From Rhyzopertha dominica (taxonomy: Eukaryota; Arthropoda; Insecta; Coleoptera; Bostrichidae), in contig QCXZ01000064.1 of NCBI GenBank assembly GCA_025024175.1, positions 18,538,001 through 18,602,000 of the forward strand: a stretch of DNA of 64,000 nt, in the 5' to 3' direction. Positions 25,724-34,822 of this stretch are shown in pieces. Both the position numbers and the translations under genes were made by a program. The notes beneath the pieces were generated by a model that was given only the letters and a program-made list of their open reading frames with translations, did no database searches and was not told the DNA's origin. Position 1 is the first letter of the stretch. Each line of letters starts with the position of its first letter.

Positions 25724-26075
25724 TGGCCACAAAAAGCAAAGTTTTGTGTTATTTTGATGTAGATGAAGCGGATAATACGAAAGCAGTATGTACAACATGC
25801 AAAACAAGAATTTCTCGAGGAGGGGTGGGAAAGGCAGCGTCTCGTCTGCTTTACTTAAGCATGTGAAACATAAGCATCCAGAACTTTATGTAAAAATTAA
25901 ACCGTCGTCCGAAGAACACTAACTACATCAAGTGTAAAGCAAGTTAAAGTGGATGACTATTTGAAAATAAAAAAGTGGGATATAAATGACAAAAGGGCCA
26001 AAGAACTACACAATGCAATTGGCAGGATGATTGCAGTAGACAGTCAACCAATTTCTATTGTTACCGATATGGGTA
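25724..26075 (+). pseudogene. hAT transposase N-terminal part (BED zinc finger)
   Basis: Starts MATKSKVLCYFDVDEADN at ATG 25724. CTTC (Cys-x2-Cys, about 25796) and, after a one-base shift near 25845, LKHVKHKHPE (His-x-His side) complete a BED-type DNA-binding finger. After another break, VKQVKVDDYLKIKKWD and AKELHNAIGRMIAVDSQPIS (about 25935-26055) match the stretch that follows the finger in ZBED-like transposases, where 'MIA.D.QP.S' is typical. The reading frame then ends at the foreign insertion. At least two frameshifts make it non-functional. Confidence 0.8.
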
Positions 26076-26130
26076 AGTCGCAAATAACTTATCTTGTAGA
26101 CAAATTCTGAAGCGTGGGTAAATATGCATA

Positions 26131-26400
26131 CACTGGAGTCTCGACTATCCGAGTATCAGTTATCCGAGATCCGGCTTATCCGAGCCGAAATTCAAATTAG
26201 ATTTGTCCACATTATCCGAGCTGTCATCAGAATGCATCCTTGTTATCCGTGATCACGGCCGGAGAATCAAAGAATTCTGTCCGACCTAGGTAGCGCACTA
26301 GCATTTGCGATCAGCCGTTTTTTTAAGGTAACCTGTCTGTGTTTGCACATCGCAGTCGTGTCGTATTACAATGGCAATAAACAAAGCGGTAAAAGAAAAC
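26131..26400 (+). mobile_element. 5' end of a pogo/Tigger element inside the hAT
   Basis: After TA (26129-26130) comes CACTGGAGTCTCGACTATCC, then repeated TTATCCGAG motifs up to about 26220. This is the look of insect pogo/Tigger terminal repeats (CAGTGGAACCTCGA.TATCCG) at a TA target. About 240 bp in, an ATG near 26370 opens MAINKAVKRKH when one base is shifted, resembling the start of Tigger/CENP-B-like transposases. There the sequence passes directly into hAT code. No right-hand terminal repeat follows, so only the left end survives. Confidence 0.65.
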
Positions 26401-27323
26401 ATTTAGTACAAGATGTCACAACAAGATGGAACTCCACCTATTACATGATGGAAAGATGTTATAACCAAAAAACGGTTCTAGCAATATATGCAGCAGAAAA
26501 TTTTAAAATCGAAAATTTAACTGCCGACCAGTAAGAACTCATAGAAAATTGCATTGAATTATTAAAACCTTTCGAAAAAGTAACAAAACAAATCAGCTCA
26601 ACTGGATCTATTATATCTGAAGTTATTCCTACACTGGCATCACTCCGTAGATATTTAAACAGCGATTCATTTGATAGAGTGCGCAATACAAAATAATGTC
26701 TTCTTGCGAATTTAAATGCACGATTTACTTTTGTAGATCTAAGATACAAATTAACCTTTTTTAATGAGGCCAAGAAGAATATGATTAAAGCAAGATCGTA
26801 GAAAAGATGATGATTATTGAATCGCCAAGTATAGCCGAAGAGGCTGCATCCGATTCTGCACTTAAAAACAGTTGTACAGTCGACAGTTTTGGTTCTGATG
26901 ACGACCTGCCTCTTGCGTTATTACGCTCGACTACACCTGTTCCACCAAAAAGATCGAAAATCTCAATTTGGGAGTGTATGACAGAAATTGCTACAAATGA
27001 GCAAAAACCACACAGCCCTGATATCAGTGATGCCAATGAGACTAAAAGGAAAACTGTTGAAAAAGAAATTGATTTTTACCTGTCCTTTCCAATTATAAGC
27101 ATAGACCAGTCACCAATGCAATGGTGGAAAATTAATGAAAACGTGTTTCCGAATTTATCCAAACTTGCTCGCAAGTATTTCTGTACACCAGCCAGTATAC
27201 AGCGAACGATTGTTTTCAGAAGCTGGAAATGTTTATGAAGCTAAGCGAAACAGACTTTTGCCAGAAAATGAAGAACAGCTAATTTTTTACATTATAACTT
27301 GCCATTATTTGATTATAAATTAA
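26395..27323 (+). pseudogene. hAT transposase C-terminal half
   Basis: LVQDVTTRWNSTYYMMERC opens the block (about 26401); this is the 'TRWNST..M..R' motif of ZBED-type hAT transposases. It continues through an in-frame stop at 26532-26534 to LLKPFEKVTKQIS and a second stop near 26694. The frame at 26807-27238 carries an acidic linker and INENVFPNLSKLARKYFCTP. A frameshift near 27200 separates this from YSERLFSEAGNVYEAKRNRL, the conserved hAT dimerisation motif, in the frame ending TAA at 27321-27323. Roughly the middle third of a normal transposase is missing between this part and the BED-finger part. Confidence 0.85.
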
Positions 27324-27517
27324 AAATGTTTTTATTTTATGTGTTATTATAGTTGGATAAAGAATAAAGGGTTAATTTTGTATTGCAGTCGTTACTTATC
27401 TCTAAAATCTGGCCCGATAGGAAACAAAATCCGGCTAAACCGGGTATGTGCTAAAATTGGCCGGATAGGCCGGATAACGGGTAATGACCGAGTACCCGCG
27501 GCATCCCTAATTCCTAA

Positions 27518-28515
27518 TATGATTTGGGTATCTTCATCTGTATAAGCTCCGTGATCATATCTTAGTGAAAACAGCAAACTAGCAAAAGACCACGTCTATA
27601 GTTGTATCTGGACTGACCCATAACAAATCCACCTTCCAGTATATATAACAAGAAAGCACTATATGTATGCACCACGGACAATAAACAAATCAACAATATT
27701 CAACACGTGCTACTACAGAGTAGCTCTACCGTATACACATACTTTATGATGCCTATACACTGTTGTAAAACAAGGCAGCTGGCGGGGCTGTCTACAGCAC
27801 TGACGTGGACCAGTGGTACTTCGTCTTGTTGCCACGTCAAATTTAAAAGTCCGTAAGCAATATTTAATAATTAATTTTATGTCGACTTTTTTGTGAAATA
27901 TACTTAATAAATATAACTTAATTGTTATAGCCGAAGACCTTTGTTTTTAAAAATTGGTTTATTAAGCTTAAGCTGTTTACAGGTGTGATTCTGAATCTAG
28001 ACTGACTTTACAACGTGTTTTGCAAGCGATAATATTATCGTGACATGCTGATTAAGCAAGTGCTGATGTTGTGAGATGGTGCGTGCTGTTCCAAGGTTAC
28101 CGCTCTGGAACGGTTCGTTAACTTATATATAAAATCCATGCAAGTAGCCCATCGCACCAGCACGTAAGGCAACATAAACAAAACATTATTCAAATACCAA
28201 GACGAGTTTGCCATTGTACTAATTAATTCAAAAGTAGTTGCTTGGTGGGTGGGCAATAAAAGTAAAGTAGACGCAATTAAATGCGGCTTTGTTGTATAAC
28301 CAAAAAAATTACCACCACTCATGTCCTGCCTGCTCGTTTGAAAGCAATTTGTTTCACACATCAGCAATTCTACACACAGTACCGCCTTCACACCTACAAA
28401 CGGTGCATAAATATTTAATTGCAGCCGACACTAAAAGCCTTCAATGTTTACCCGCGACCCATTTAACTCACGCTGATAGGAAACTCCAAGTTTGAACGAG
28501 CCTGCTTCGAATTCG
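27518..28515. other. Flank between the hAT and the tandem array
   Basis: No gene or repeat recognised. The part from about 28030 to 28500 is slightly GC-richer and unique in the window. Overlapping short open frames on both strands show no domain. Confidence 0.4.
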
Positions 28516-28799
28516 ATTCAAAATCGAGGTCAAGGCGGCATATATACATCACAGTTAACATGTAACGCTGCTGAACGCCATCCGACGCATGTGCAGCTGA
28601 ATCGCTCGTCGCTCAGGGTTGTTGAGCTTCAGAGCGTAATTCGCTGCGGTGGCCAGATTATGGCGACCAACAGCTAATTACAACCCAAATATATTATAAT
28701 ATTATGAAAGATAATTAATTATCGCCTGAATTCATTATAAATGAGCATATGTGATATTTTCTTGGGATTTGCAGGCATAAGATGAATTGAAAAAGTACT

Positions 28800-28871
28800 G
28801 GCCTTGACCGAGATTTGAACTCGGGTCTTTTGAACACTAGTCAAACGCTCTTACCACTGAGCTATCAGGGC
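28800..28871 (-). tRNA. tRNA-like gene 1, anticodon AGT (Thr)
   Basis: Folds as a cloverleaf on the minus strand: acceptor GCCCTGA/TCAAGGC (6 of 7 pairs, one C-A), D arm GCTC-AGTGGTAA-GAGC, anticodon arm TTTGA-CTAGTGT-TCAAA, variable AGAC, T arm CCGAG-TTCAAAT-CTCGG (5 of 5). The anticodon AGT (28836-28838) would read Thr. A box TAGCTCAGTGG and B box GTTCAAATC are intact, and a pol III terminator TTTTT lies five bases past the discriminator (28790-28794). Oddities are a C discriminator and G at position 37, where Thr tRNAs normally have A. It may be a real gene, a tRNA pseudogene or a tRNA-derived SINE head; the aminoacyl identity is inferred. Confidence 0.7.
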
Positions 28872-29158
28872 CCTATTCAAAATCGAGGTCAAGGCGGCAT
28901 ATATACATCACAGTTAACATGTAACGCTGCTGAACGCCATCCGACGCATGTGCAGCTGAATCGCTCGTCGCTCAGGGTTGTTGAGCTTCAGAGCGTAATT
29001 CGCTGCGGTGGCCAGATTATGGCGACCAACAGCTAATTACAACCCAAATATATTATAATATTATGAAAGATAATTAATTATCGCCTGAATTCATTATAAA
29101 TGAGCATATGTGATATTTTCTTGGGATTTGCAGGCATAAGATGAATTGAAAAAGTACT

Positions 29159-29230
29159 GGCCTTGACCGAGATTTGAACTCGGGTCTTTTGAACACCAGT
29201 CAAACGCTCTTACCACTGAGCTATCAGGGC
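29159..29230 (-). tRNA. tRNA-like gene 2, anticodon GGT (Thr)
   Basis: Same fold, boxes and T5 terminator as the first copy, but anticodon position 34 is G instead of A, giving GGT (29195-29197). Eukaryotes normally read the Thr ACY codons with an A34 (inosine) tRNA, so GGT is unusual for a nuclear gene. Confidence 0.7.
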
Positions 29231-29517
29231 CCTATTCAAAATCGAGGTCAAGGCGGCATATATACATCACAGTTAACATGTAACGCTGCTGAACGCCATC
29301 CGACGCATGTGCAGCTGAATCGCTCGTCGCTCAGGGTTGTTGAGCTTCAGAGCGTAATTCGCTGCGGTGGCCAGATTATGGCGACCAACAGCTAATTACA
29401 ACCCAAATATATTATAATATTATGAAAGATAATTAATTATCGCCTGAATTCATTATAAATGAGCATATGTGATATTTTCTTGGGATTTGCAGGCATAAGA
29501 TGAATTGAAAAAGTACT

Positions 29518-29589
29518 GGCCTTGACCGAGATTTGAACTCGGGTCTTTTGAACACCAGTCAAACGCTCTTACCACTGAGCTATCAGGGC
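29518..29589 (-). tRNA. tRNA-like gene 3, anticodon GGT (Thr)
   Basis: Identical to gene 2, with the anticodon at 29554-29556. The terminator T5 is retained. Confidence 0.7.
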
Positions 29590-29876
29590 CCTATTCAAAA
29601 TCGAGGTCAAGGCGGCATATATACATCACAGTTAACATGTAACGCTGCTGAACGCCATCCGACGCATGTGCAGCTGAATCGCTCGTCGCTCAGGGTTGTT
29701 GAGCTTCAGAGCGTAATTCGCTGCGGTGGCCAGATTATGGCGACCAACAGCTAATTACAACCCAAATATATTATAATATTATGAAAGATAATTAATTATC
29801 GCCTGAATTCATTATAAATGAGCATATGTGATATTTTCTTGGGATTTGCAGGCATAAGATGAATTGAAAAAGTACT

Positions 29877-29948
29877 GGCCTTGACCGAGATTTGAACTCG
29901 GGTCTTTTGAACACCAGTCAAACGCTCTTACCACTGAGCTATCAGGGC
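29877..29948 (-). tRNA. tRNA-like gene 4, anticodon GGT (Thr)
   Basis: Identical to gene 2, with the anticodon at 29913-29915. It is the last complete unit. Its upstream side on the minus strand is only about 50 bp from the (TA)n tract, so it lacks the upstream spacer the other copies have. Confidence 0.7.
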
Positions 29949-29995
29949 CCTATTCAAAATCGAGGTCAAGGCGGCATATATACATCAAAGTTAAC

Positions 29996-29998
<3 letters not shown>

Positions 29999-30081
<83 letters not shown>
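29999..30081. repeat. (TA)n microsatellite
   Basis: About 41 uninterrupted TA dinucleotides that abruptly replace the fifth unit of the tRNA-like array. The tract could be an expanded TATATA already present in each unit (CATATATACATC). Confidence 0.98.
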
Positions 30082-30084
<3 letters not shown>

Positions 30085-30085
30085 T

Positions 30086-30380
30086 GTCCAGCATACACAG
30101 TGAGGACCATTCACAGAAATTTTGCGGTAGCAGTGAGGTCCAGGAACTATGAGGTCCGTATATGGTCCTCACAATACTGGTTGCGCTTTAAAATATTCCC
30201 TTACCCTTCTTATGTCATAATCCGTCAAAAAAACCCGGACCTCAATTTGGTTGTAGAATTGAAAAAATCGGTATATCGTAGTTCAGCGTTTTTCTAGACG
30301 GGGGCGCTGCAAATAAAATATACTTCCCGACGCGACCGCGTGTAAACATGTTACATTCACTGTGAGGACCGGAGAATCGG
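30086..30380. repeat. GTGAGGACC hairpin repeat, copy A
   Basis: CAGTGAGGACCAT (about 30097) and ATGGTCCTCACA (about 30163) form a hairpin stem of about 12 bp. The segment that follows (ATACTGGTTGCGCTTTAAAA, then CATAATCCGTCAAAA) recurs at 34730-34780 with moderate divergence. A further GTGAGGACCGG lies at 30362. It is a dispersed repeat of unknown class. Confidence 0.55.
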
Positions 30381-31090
30381 CAACTACGTGATGTTTTGGT
30401 GTCGGTCTGACCAAGTCGTTCTATCTCTTTGGCTCTACATATCGACGCATATTTCAGCTTTTGCTATTACCCATATCTCCGAAAACAAATAAAATACAAT
30501 AAAATTCTGTTTTCACTGCTGCACCGCGAAAAAATATGACTCCGTCGGCTTTAATGTTTCCTACGTCTTAATGTGATTATCCGAATTATCTTTATTTTGC
30601 TATTGCATGGTATGTATGTGCTTTTAATGAATTTTTGAAGATAGAAAAAACTGCATACTTTTTGTCAATAATTGTAAACGTTATTCTTTGAGCAAAATAT
30701 GTCACACATTTTAATTTTAAATATTACATGCCAACAAATAACTTTTGTGGCACTAGTCACAATTTATACCTAGGTTGGAGATTTTCATAATAGAGTATCT
30801 TCAAGAAAAAGAAATTCCTATTAGTTATTGGAGATTTGTTTATTGAAGTTACTCTAATTATACGCAACTGTTCTGTTTCAGCAGGTCTAATCGTATGTAA
30901 ATTTAACTGTTTTGTAAAAAATTGTTAAATTCAACAAACGTGGTGTTTATAAAGTAAGGTGTAATAAGTGTGAAAATAGATTTTCAACATGATATTTAAC
31001 TATCATACCAAGCCTTGACAATGACATTTACAAGTGTGACGTATTAGTTGTGCTTTTCTGACTGGTTGGAAATTATCGAGGCAACCTTGC
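30381..31090. other. AT-rich DNA, nothing recognised
   Basis: Between the hairpin repeat and the first foldback element. No gene or boundary seen. Confidence 0.45.
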
Positions 31091-32208
31091 GTACGGGTGT
31101 CCTAAATTCTATGCCCCAGGTTTTGCATTTCGAAATGCAAAGAAAAAACAAAAATTTCTCTGTGTGACTTGGAAGGGCATTATCTAAGGCCTATTTTAAG
31201 ACACATTTTCTTTGTCACAATTTTGGAAATTACCATAATGATGTCACAATTGTTAGATTAATATAGAAATTAAAGAATAATACTTCAGCACAACAGGTTT
31301 ATTAACAATATTGGAATCGACACTCCTCATAACAATGCAATTATTAGTAATGAATCTGACCGACTGCTCTCAAACACGGTCTAAACGGAAGTCCCTGAAA
31401 CAGCCCAACAGTACCTCCGCGTGCATGACGTCACCCTTAAAACACTCCAGCTCCAGCATTAGCCATAATAAACAAAAACCGGCGTCTGTGATAAGGCCTA
31501 GAATTCTTGCTGATTCTAACACAATTTACATTTTTTTAGTAAATGTGTATCTTTTTTGTTTAAAAGGTATAAGCCTAAATCTTCGAGAAAATGCCAATTT
31601 TTAATCAATTGATTTCTTTTAAAATCGAGCATGTCATGGAAATTGTATTTGGAAATTACTAAGCAATGACACACATTTCAGGAAAAAAAATAAATTAAAA
31701 AACTTTAAATGGCTTAACGAGGGCCCTTAGATAGGCAAAAATATTCGGGAAATCAAGGTCTTTTTGTCTACGCAAAATATGTGTATGTATTTACAAAACG
31801 GTTGTGGTATATGGTAATTTTCAAAATTTCAAGTACTTTGTGATTTTGCTGCTTTTATTGGATGGCAAGTGGAATGCATGCCCGATTTGAATAGAAAGAA
31901 TTTGGTTAAAAGTGCAAACAGGCATTTAGGCTTATAGTTTTTAAACGGAAAAATGTACACCACATTTTTATGTACGTAATTTACTGAGAAAAATTTGTAA
32001 TTTTTAACGGTATAAAAATTTAGGTTTGTTTCTAGGAAACATAATTTATGACGTCACTACAGTAATTTCGAAAATTTTGACAAAACCTTTTTTGTCGCAA
32101 AATAGACTTTGGGTAACATGCCTTTCAAGGTTCCACATCAAAATTTTTATTTTTTCCTTGCATTTCGAAATACACAACCTGGGGTGTCAAATTTGGAACA
32201 CCTTGTAC
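31091..32208. mobile_element. Foldback element A, about 1.1 kb
   Basis: The left arm (31091-31255) and right arm (about 32041-32208) are imperfect inverted repeats of about 165 bp. Shared landmarks are GGTGT(C/T)C at the tips, CCCCAGGTT, TGCATTTCGAAATGCAA/TATTTCGAAATGCAA, AAATTACC/AAATTACTG and TGATGTCA/TGACGTCA. The interior has no transposase. No clear target duplication was found. The tips belong to the same CAGGGTGT/ACACCCTG-type repeats seen up to 41.2 kb. Confidence 0.7.
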
Positions 32209-32539
32209 AAACAATAGCTCACAGTTAACACTAGGATTTTAAGTATTGTCAATTAACTGTAAAATGGCTAGCAAGGCTCCTGCTTGTTCATCAAAAAAAG
32301 CTCGACATACAAAAATTGCCGATAAAAAATAAACAGCTCTGAAAAGGAGCATGAATAGAGCACCTATTATATCAACATCGACTTTTAAATGTTTGAAGAA
32401 AAAACTAAAAACATACAGGTTGCTTCATTTACAAAAACAAATATGAGTAGCTTCCAAGACAGACGAAACACCGTGCATAATAAAATATGTGCCTGTACAA
32501 TAATGGTTTCCGGACTCTAACAACCCGGGTGGCGCCTAA
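32209..32539. other. Short spacer, nothing firm
   Basis: A 22-codon frame at 32264 rich in Ser, Lys and Ala (MASKAPACSSKKARHTKIAD) ends at TAA. It is too short to call, although it stands near the gag-like relic. Confidence 0.35.
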
Positions 32540-33360
32540 CAAAACAACCATGTCTACACCTCCCGTTGGCGACGTTCTCGGGCCCTCTGCATGAAGACCC
32601 CTACCAGTTTCTGGACGACCTCCAGGAGTATCTTAAAGAGGTGCATGCAACCGACCGCACCAAGGTACTGCAAACGCTCGTTTGCCTTCGAGGGGAAGCC
32701 TGCAGACCTTGGAACCCCTCGTCAGTTCGGGTTTCCGGAGCCTAGACTTCGCTAGTCTCTTCCTCGACGTGTTCAGAAAGTAAGCCTACCAGGACTACCA
32801 TAGTCGCCTTCAGAAGCTGTCGGAGTGCCCCCAAGAGGAAGAAGCGAAGCCGGATATTTTTGCTGCAAGCGGTTTACTAGTGCCCGCTCTGTGCGTACCA
32901 GCGCAGCCAGGACACTGTTATCCAACGATGAAAGAGTTCGAGGAAGAGAAGGGAATCCACCACAGCCGAGTGTATGTGCATCCTGAGGCCCACCTAGCGC
33001 CTGCAACCATGCGCATCACATCCTGAGATGCAGCCCAGCCAAAACCTTTTCTTGAGGTGTTTTCTGCCGCCAGCTAAGCGGCACAAGTTGACAGGGTTCG
33101 ATTCTAGAATTACTGCAAACCTGGACCCCGCTCGTCTCCCAGAGCGGCCCCAGGTGCCTGACGCAAACAACGGACAGGGACTTGCCGTTCCATCGAGGCG
33201 CTATCACGAGGACGCCCTTCACCACCCAAGTTCTACTACACCGCCATCCTTCCCGGGGCTGTAAACCACTACGATCGTGGACCTGCTGAAACCGCTGTTC
33301 GCGCCCTTCAGTCTCTGAGACCGCCGATCACGGACCGTGTAATGAAACACACTTTGATAG
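32540..33360 (+). pseudogene. GC-rich gag-like relic
   Basis: Strikingly GC-rich against its surroundings. From about 32590 one frame reads HEDPYQFLDDLQEYLKE, then KVLQTLVCLRGEA...W. The pattern 'dP..FL..L..yl...(x30)..LRGeA..W' is that of capsid regions of Ty3/Gypsy-like gag proteins. After a shift, FRSLDFASLFLDVFRK, a stop, then AYQDYHSRLQKLSECPQEEE continue the expected capsid order. Farther on, an open stretch at about 33230-33390 (FYYTAILPGAVNHYDRGP) also looks coding. Several frameshifts and stops break it. No protease or reverse transcriptase follows. It could be a decayed retrotransposon fragment or a retrocopy of a domesticated gag gene. Confidence 0.55.
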
Positions 33361-33530
33361 GACAATTGCTTTTATATTTTTAATTATAAATTGTTTGCAT
33401 CAATATTTTGTGTTATCTATCATGACACTATTTCTTGTAATATTATTATTTCCATTTTCCATGTGTGTAACATGTTTTAATAAATGAAATCAATAAAAGC
33501 AATGTTGGTTTATTCTAAAAAAATAGTTTT
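33361..33530 (+). other. mRNA-like 3' tail after the gag-like relic
   Basis: AT-rich tail containing TTTTAATAAATG and CAATAAAAGC (33478-33502), then AAAAAAATAG about 20-30 bases on. The layout of GC-rich body, AT-rich 3' UTR, poly(A) signal and short A-tract suggests a reverse-transcribed mRNA. No flanking target duplication was identified. Confidence 0.35.
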
Positions 33531-34683
33531 TATTTACAACCCCCGAAACTTTTGGTTTTAATAAAATTTTGTAGATGTACTAAATTATATGATAAGCTGG
33601 ATGCTGTAGAAATTTATTTTGAAATTTAATTTGTACAGGTTGAAATTGAAGTGGTGTTAGTAAAAACTAGCACTACCTACTTTTTTAGGATGAATTTATT
33701 TAATTTTGATAAGGAATTTAAAAACCTTACAGTTTTTATAACAAATTTGCTCTTAATAAAATTTGATAGAATGTACAGTTTTCGAGCAAAACCAGTTTGA
33801 AACTTTGAATGCACTCTATATGTGATTGCACTGGAACATAAGATTGGTACAAATACGGTGTGCCACGACTTGTAACAAGTTAAGGCTGCCATTTCCCCGT
33901 GTATTAAAGTAGGGGTAACATAGTGTTCTACAAATCAGCAAATCTTAAGAAATATGTACTGAATTGGATTTATTGAATGTTTGCAAGGAAGGACATGATA
34001 GAACAATTGAAATAAGCTTTTAAGAAGTTTTTCCGTGCAATAGTTTTTACATAATTAGTTGTTGAAAATCATTAACTTACTGTCTATAATTGGGTGTATT
34101 TTCAAAGCAGTTGAGAGATTTTTGAACGTCAACTCCATGATGAATTTTGCTTTAGGTGGAAAAGAGGTTATTAATCTTTCAATTCTTCCTTGTTTCAACC
34201 TATAATCTGTTATAGTTTTTGAGATTTGCTGATTTATAGAAGGCAAAATCTTGAAACATCTCAATGTCAATAATGCTGAAAATCGCAGAGATTTATGGGA
34301 TAAAATAGTCACAACAGCATCGTAACGGTCATTTAGCATGAGCAATACGATAAAATGGTTTAACTTTATGCCCTTGTTACCTATTTCATGCTTTTACTGA
34401 ATATTGCTTCTGAGAGGGAAATGGCACCCTTAAGGAACATAATAATATGGTAAATATTATTATTGATCTCCTGAATTGCGGCATACCCTATGCGTATCAG
34501 TTCTTTTGTACCATGCTTATGTTTTCTTTATAATATAGCGTACTTTGAAAGATGCAAGTGGATTTTGCTCGCAATCAGTGGATTTCGGAATGACGTTTCG
34601 GCAAACACTGTTTAAATTTAATCTCTCAAAATTGTTCCCAAAATTGTTATTTTACATAAAAACATACAACACAATTTTTGCCC
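33531..34683. other. AT-rich DNA, nothing recognised
   Basis: Open frames on both strands up to 122 codons show no known domain and have the Phe/Leu/Ile/Lys-rich look of AT-rich noncoding DNA. Confidence 0.45.
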
Positions 34684-34800
34684 GCATACATAGTGAGGGC
34701 CGTACATCGTATATGACCCTCACAATAATGGTTGCGTTTAAAAGACGCCCCCACCCTTTTTATACCATAATCCTTCAAAATACCTGGACATTACTTGTGG
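34684..34800. repeat. GTGAGG hairpin repeat, copy B
   Basis: TAGTGAGGGCCGTA and TATGACCCTCACA form a short hairpin, followed by ATAATGGTTGCGTTTAAAA and CATAATCCTTCAAAA. This is the same order as copy A at 30.1 kb, in the same orientation. Confidence 0.55.
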
Positions 34801-34822
34801 CAACAAAATACTTGCATATTAT

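Larger units (their letters stand above)
25532..27509 (+). mobile_element. Broken hAT element with BED-finger transposase
   Basis: Terminal inverted repeats TAGGGATGCCGCGG (14 of 14) bound 1978 bp. The flanking 8-bp duplication is ATTCCTAT (25524-25531) and ATTCCTAA (27510-27517), one mismatch, as expected for hAT. Both subterminal regions are dense in CCGGATA-type motifs, which in this group serve as transposase-binding sites. Inside, in order, are a BED zinc finger with a frameshift, a short catalytic-domain N-part, a foreign pogo/Tigger segment, and the hAT C-terminal half with stops and a frameshift. The element is non-autonomous and has lost a large internal part of its transposase gene. 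Confidence 0.9.
28516..30000. repeat. 359-bp tandem array, 4.1 units, with tRNA-like genes
   Basis: Four full units begin at 28516, 28875, 29234 and 29593, followed by about 48 bp of a fifth. Units are almost identical: the clearest difference is one base in the anticodon of unit 1. Each unit has (i) an inverted scrap of the tRNA tail (AATCGAGGTCAAGGC), (ii) a GC-richer segment of about 110 bp whose ends pair imperfectly (GCTGCTGAACGCCAT at 28567 with ATGGCGACCAACAGC at 28660 in unit 1), (iii) an AT-rich spacer, and (iv) a minus-strand tRNA-like gene. The array runs straight into a (TA)n tract. A plus-strand 73-codon open frame repeats with the unit and is judged incidental. Confidence 0.95.

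Noticed and set aside
28815..29754. Identical 73-codon open frames repeated in the tandem array
   Set aside because: They repeat only because the 359-bp unit repeats, and they run antisense through the tRNA-like gene. No domain and no start context.
28516..30000. CRISPR-like reading of the tandem array
   Set aside because: The whole 359-bp unit repeats, not short repeats with unique spacers, and the sequence is eukaryotic.
29892..30172. Open frames with long Ile-Tyr runs on both strands
   Set aside because: Translation of the (TA)n microsatellite, open on both strands by composition.
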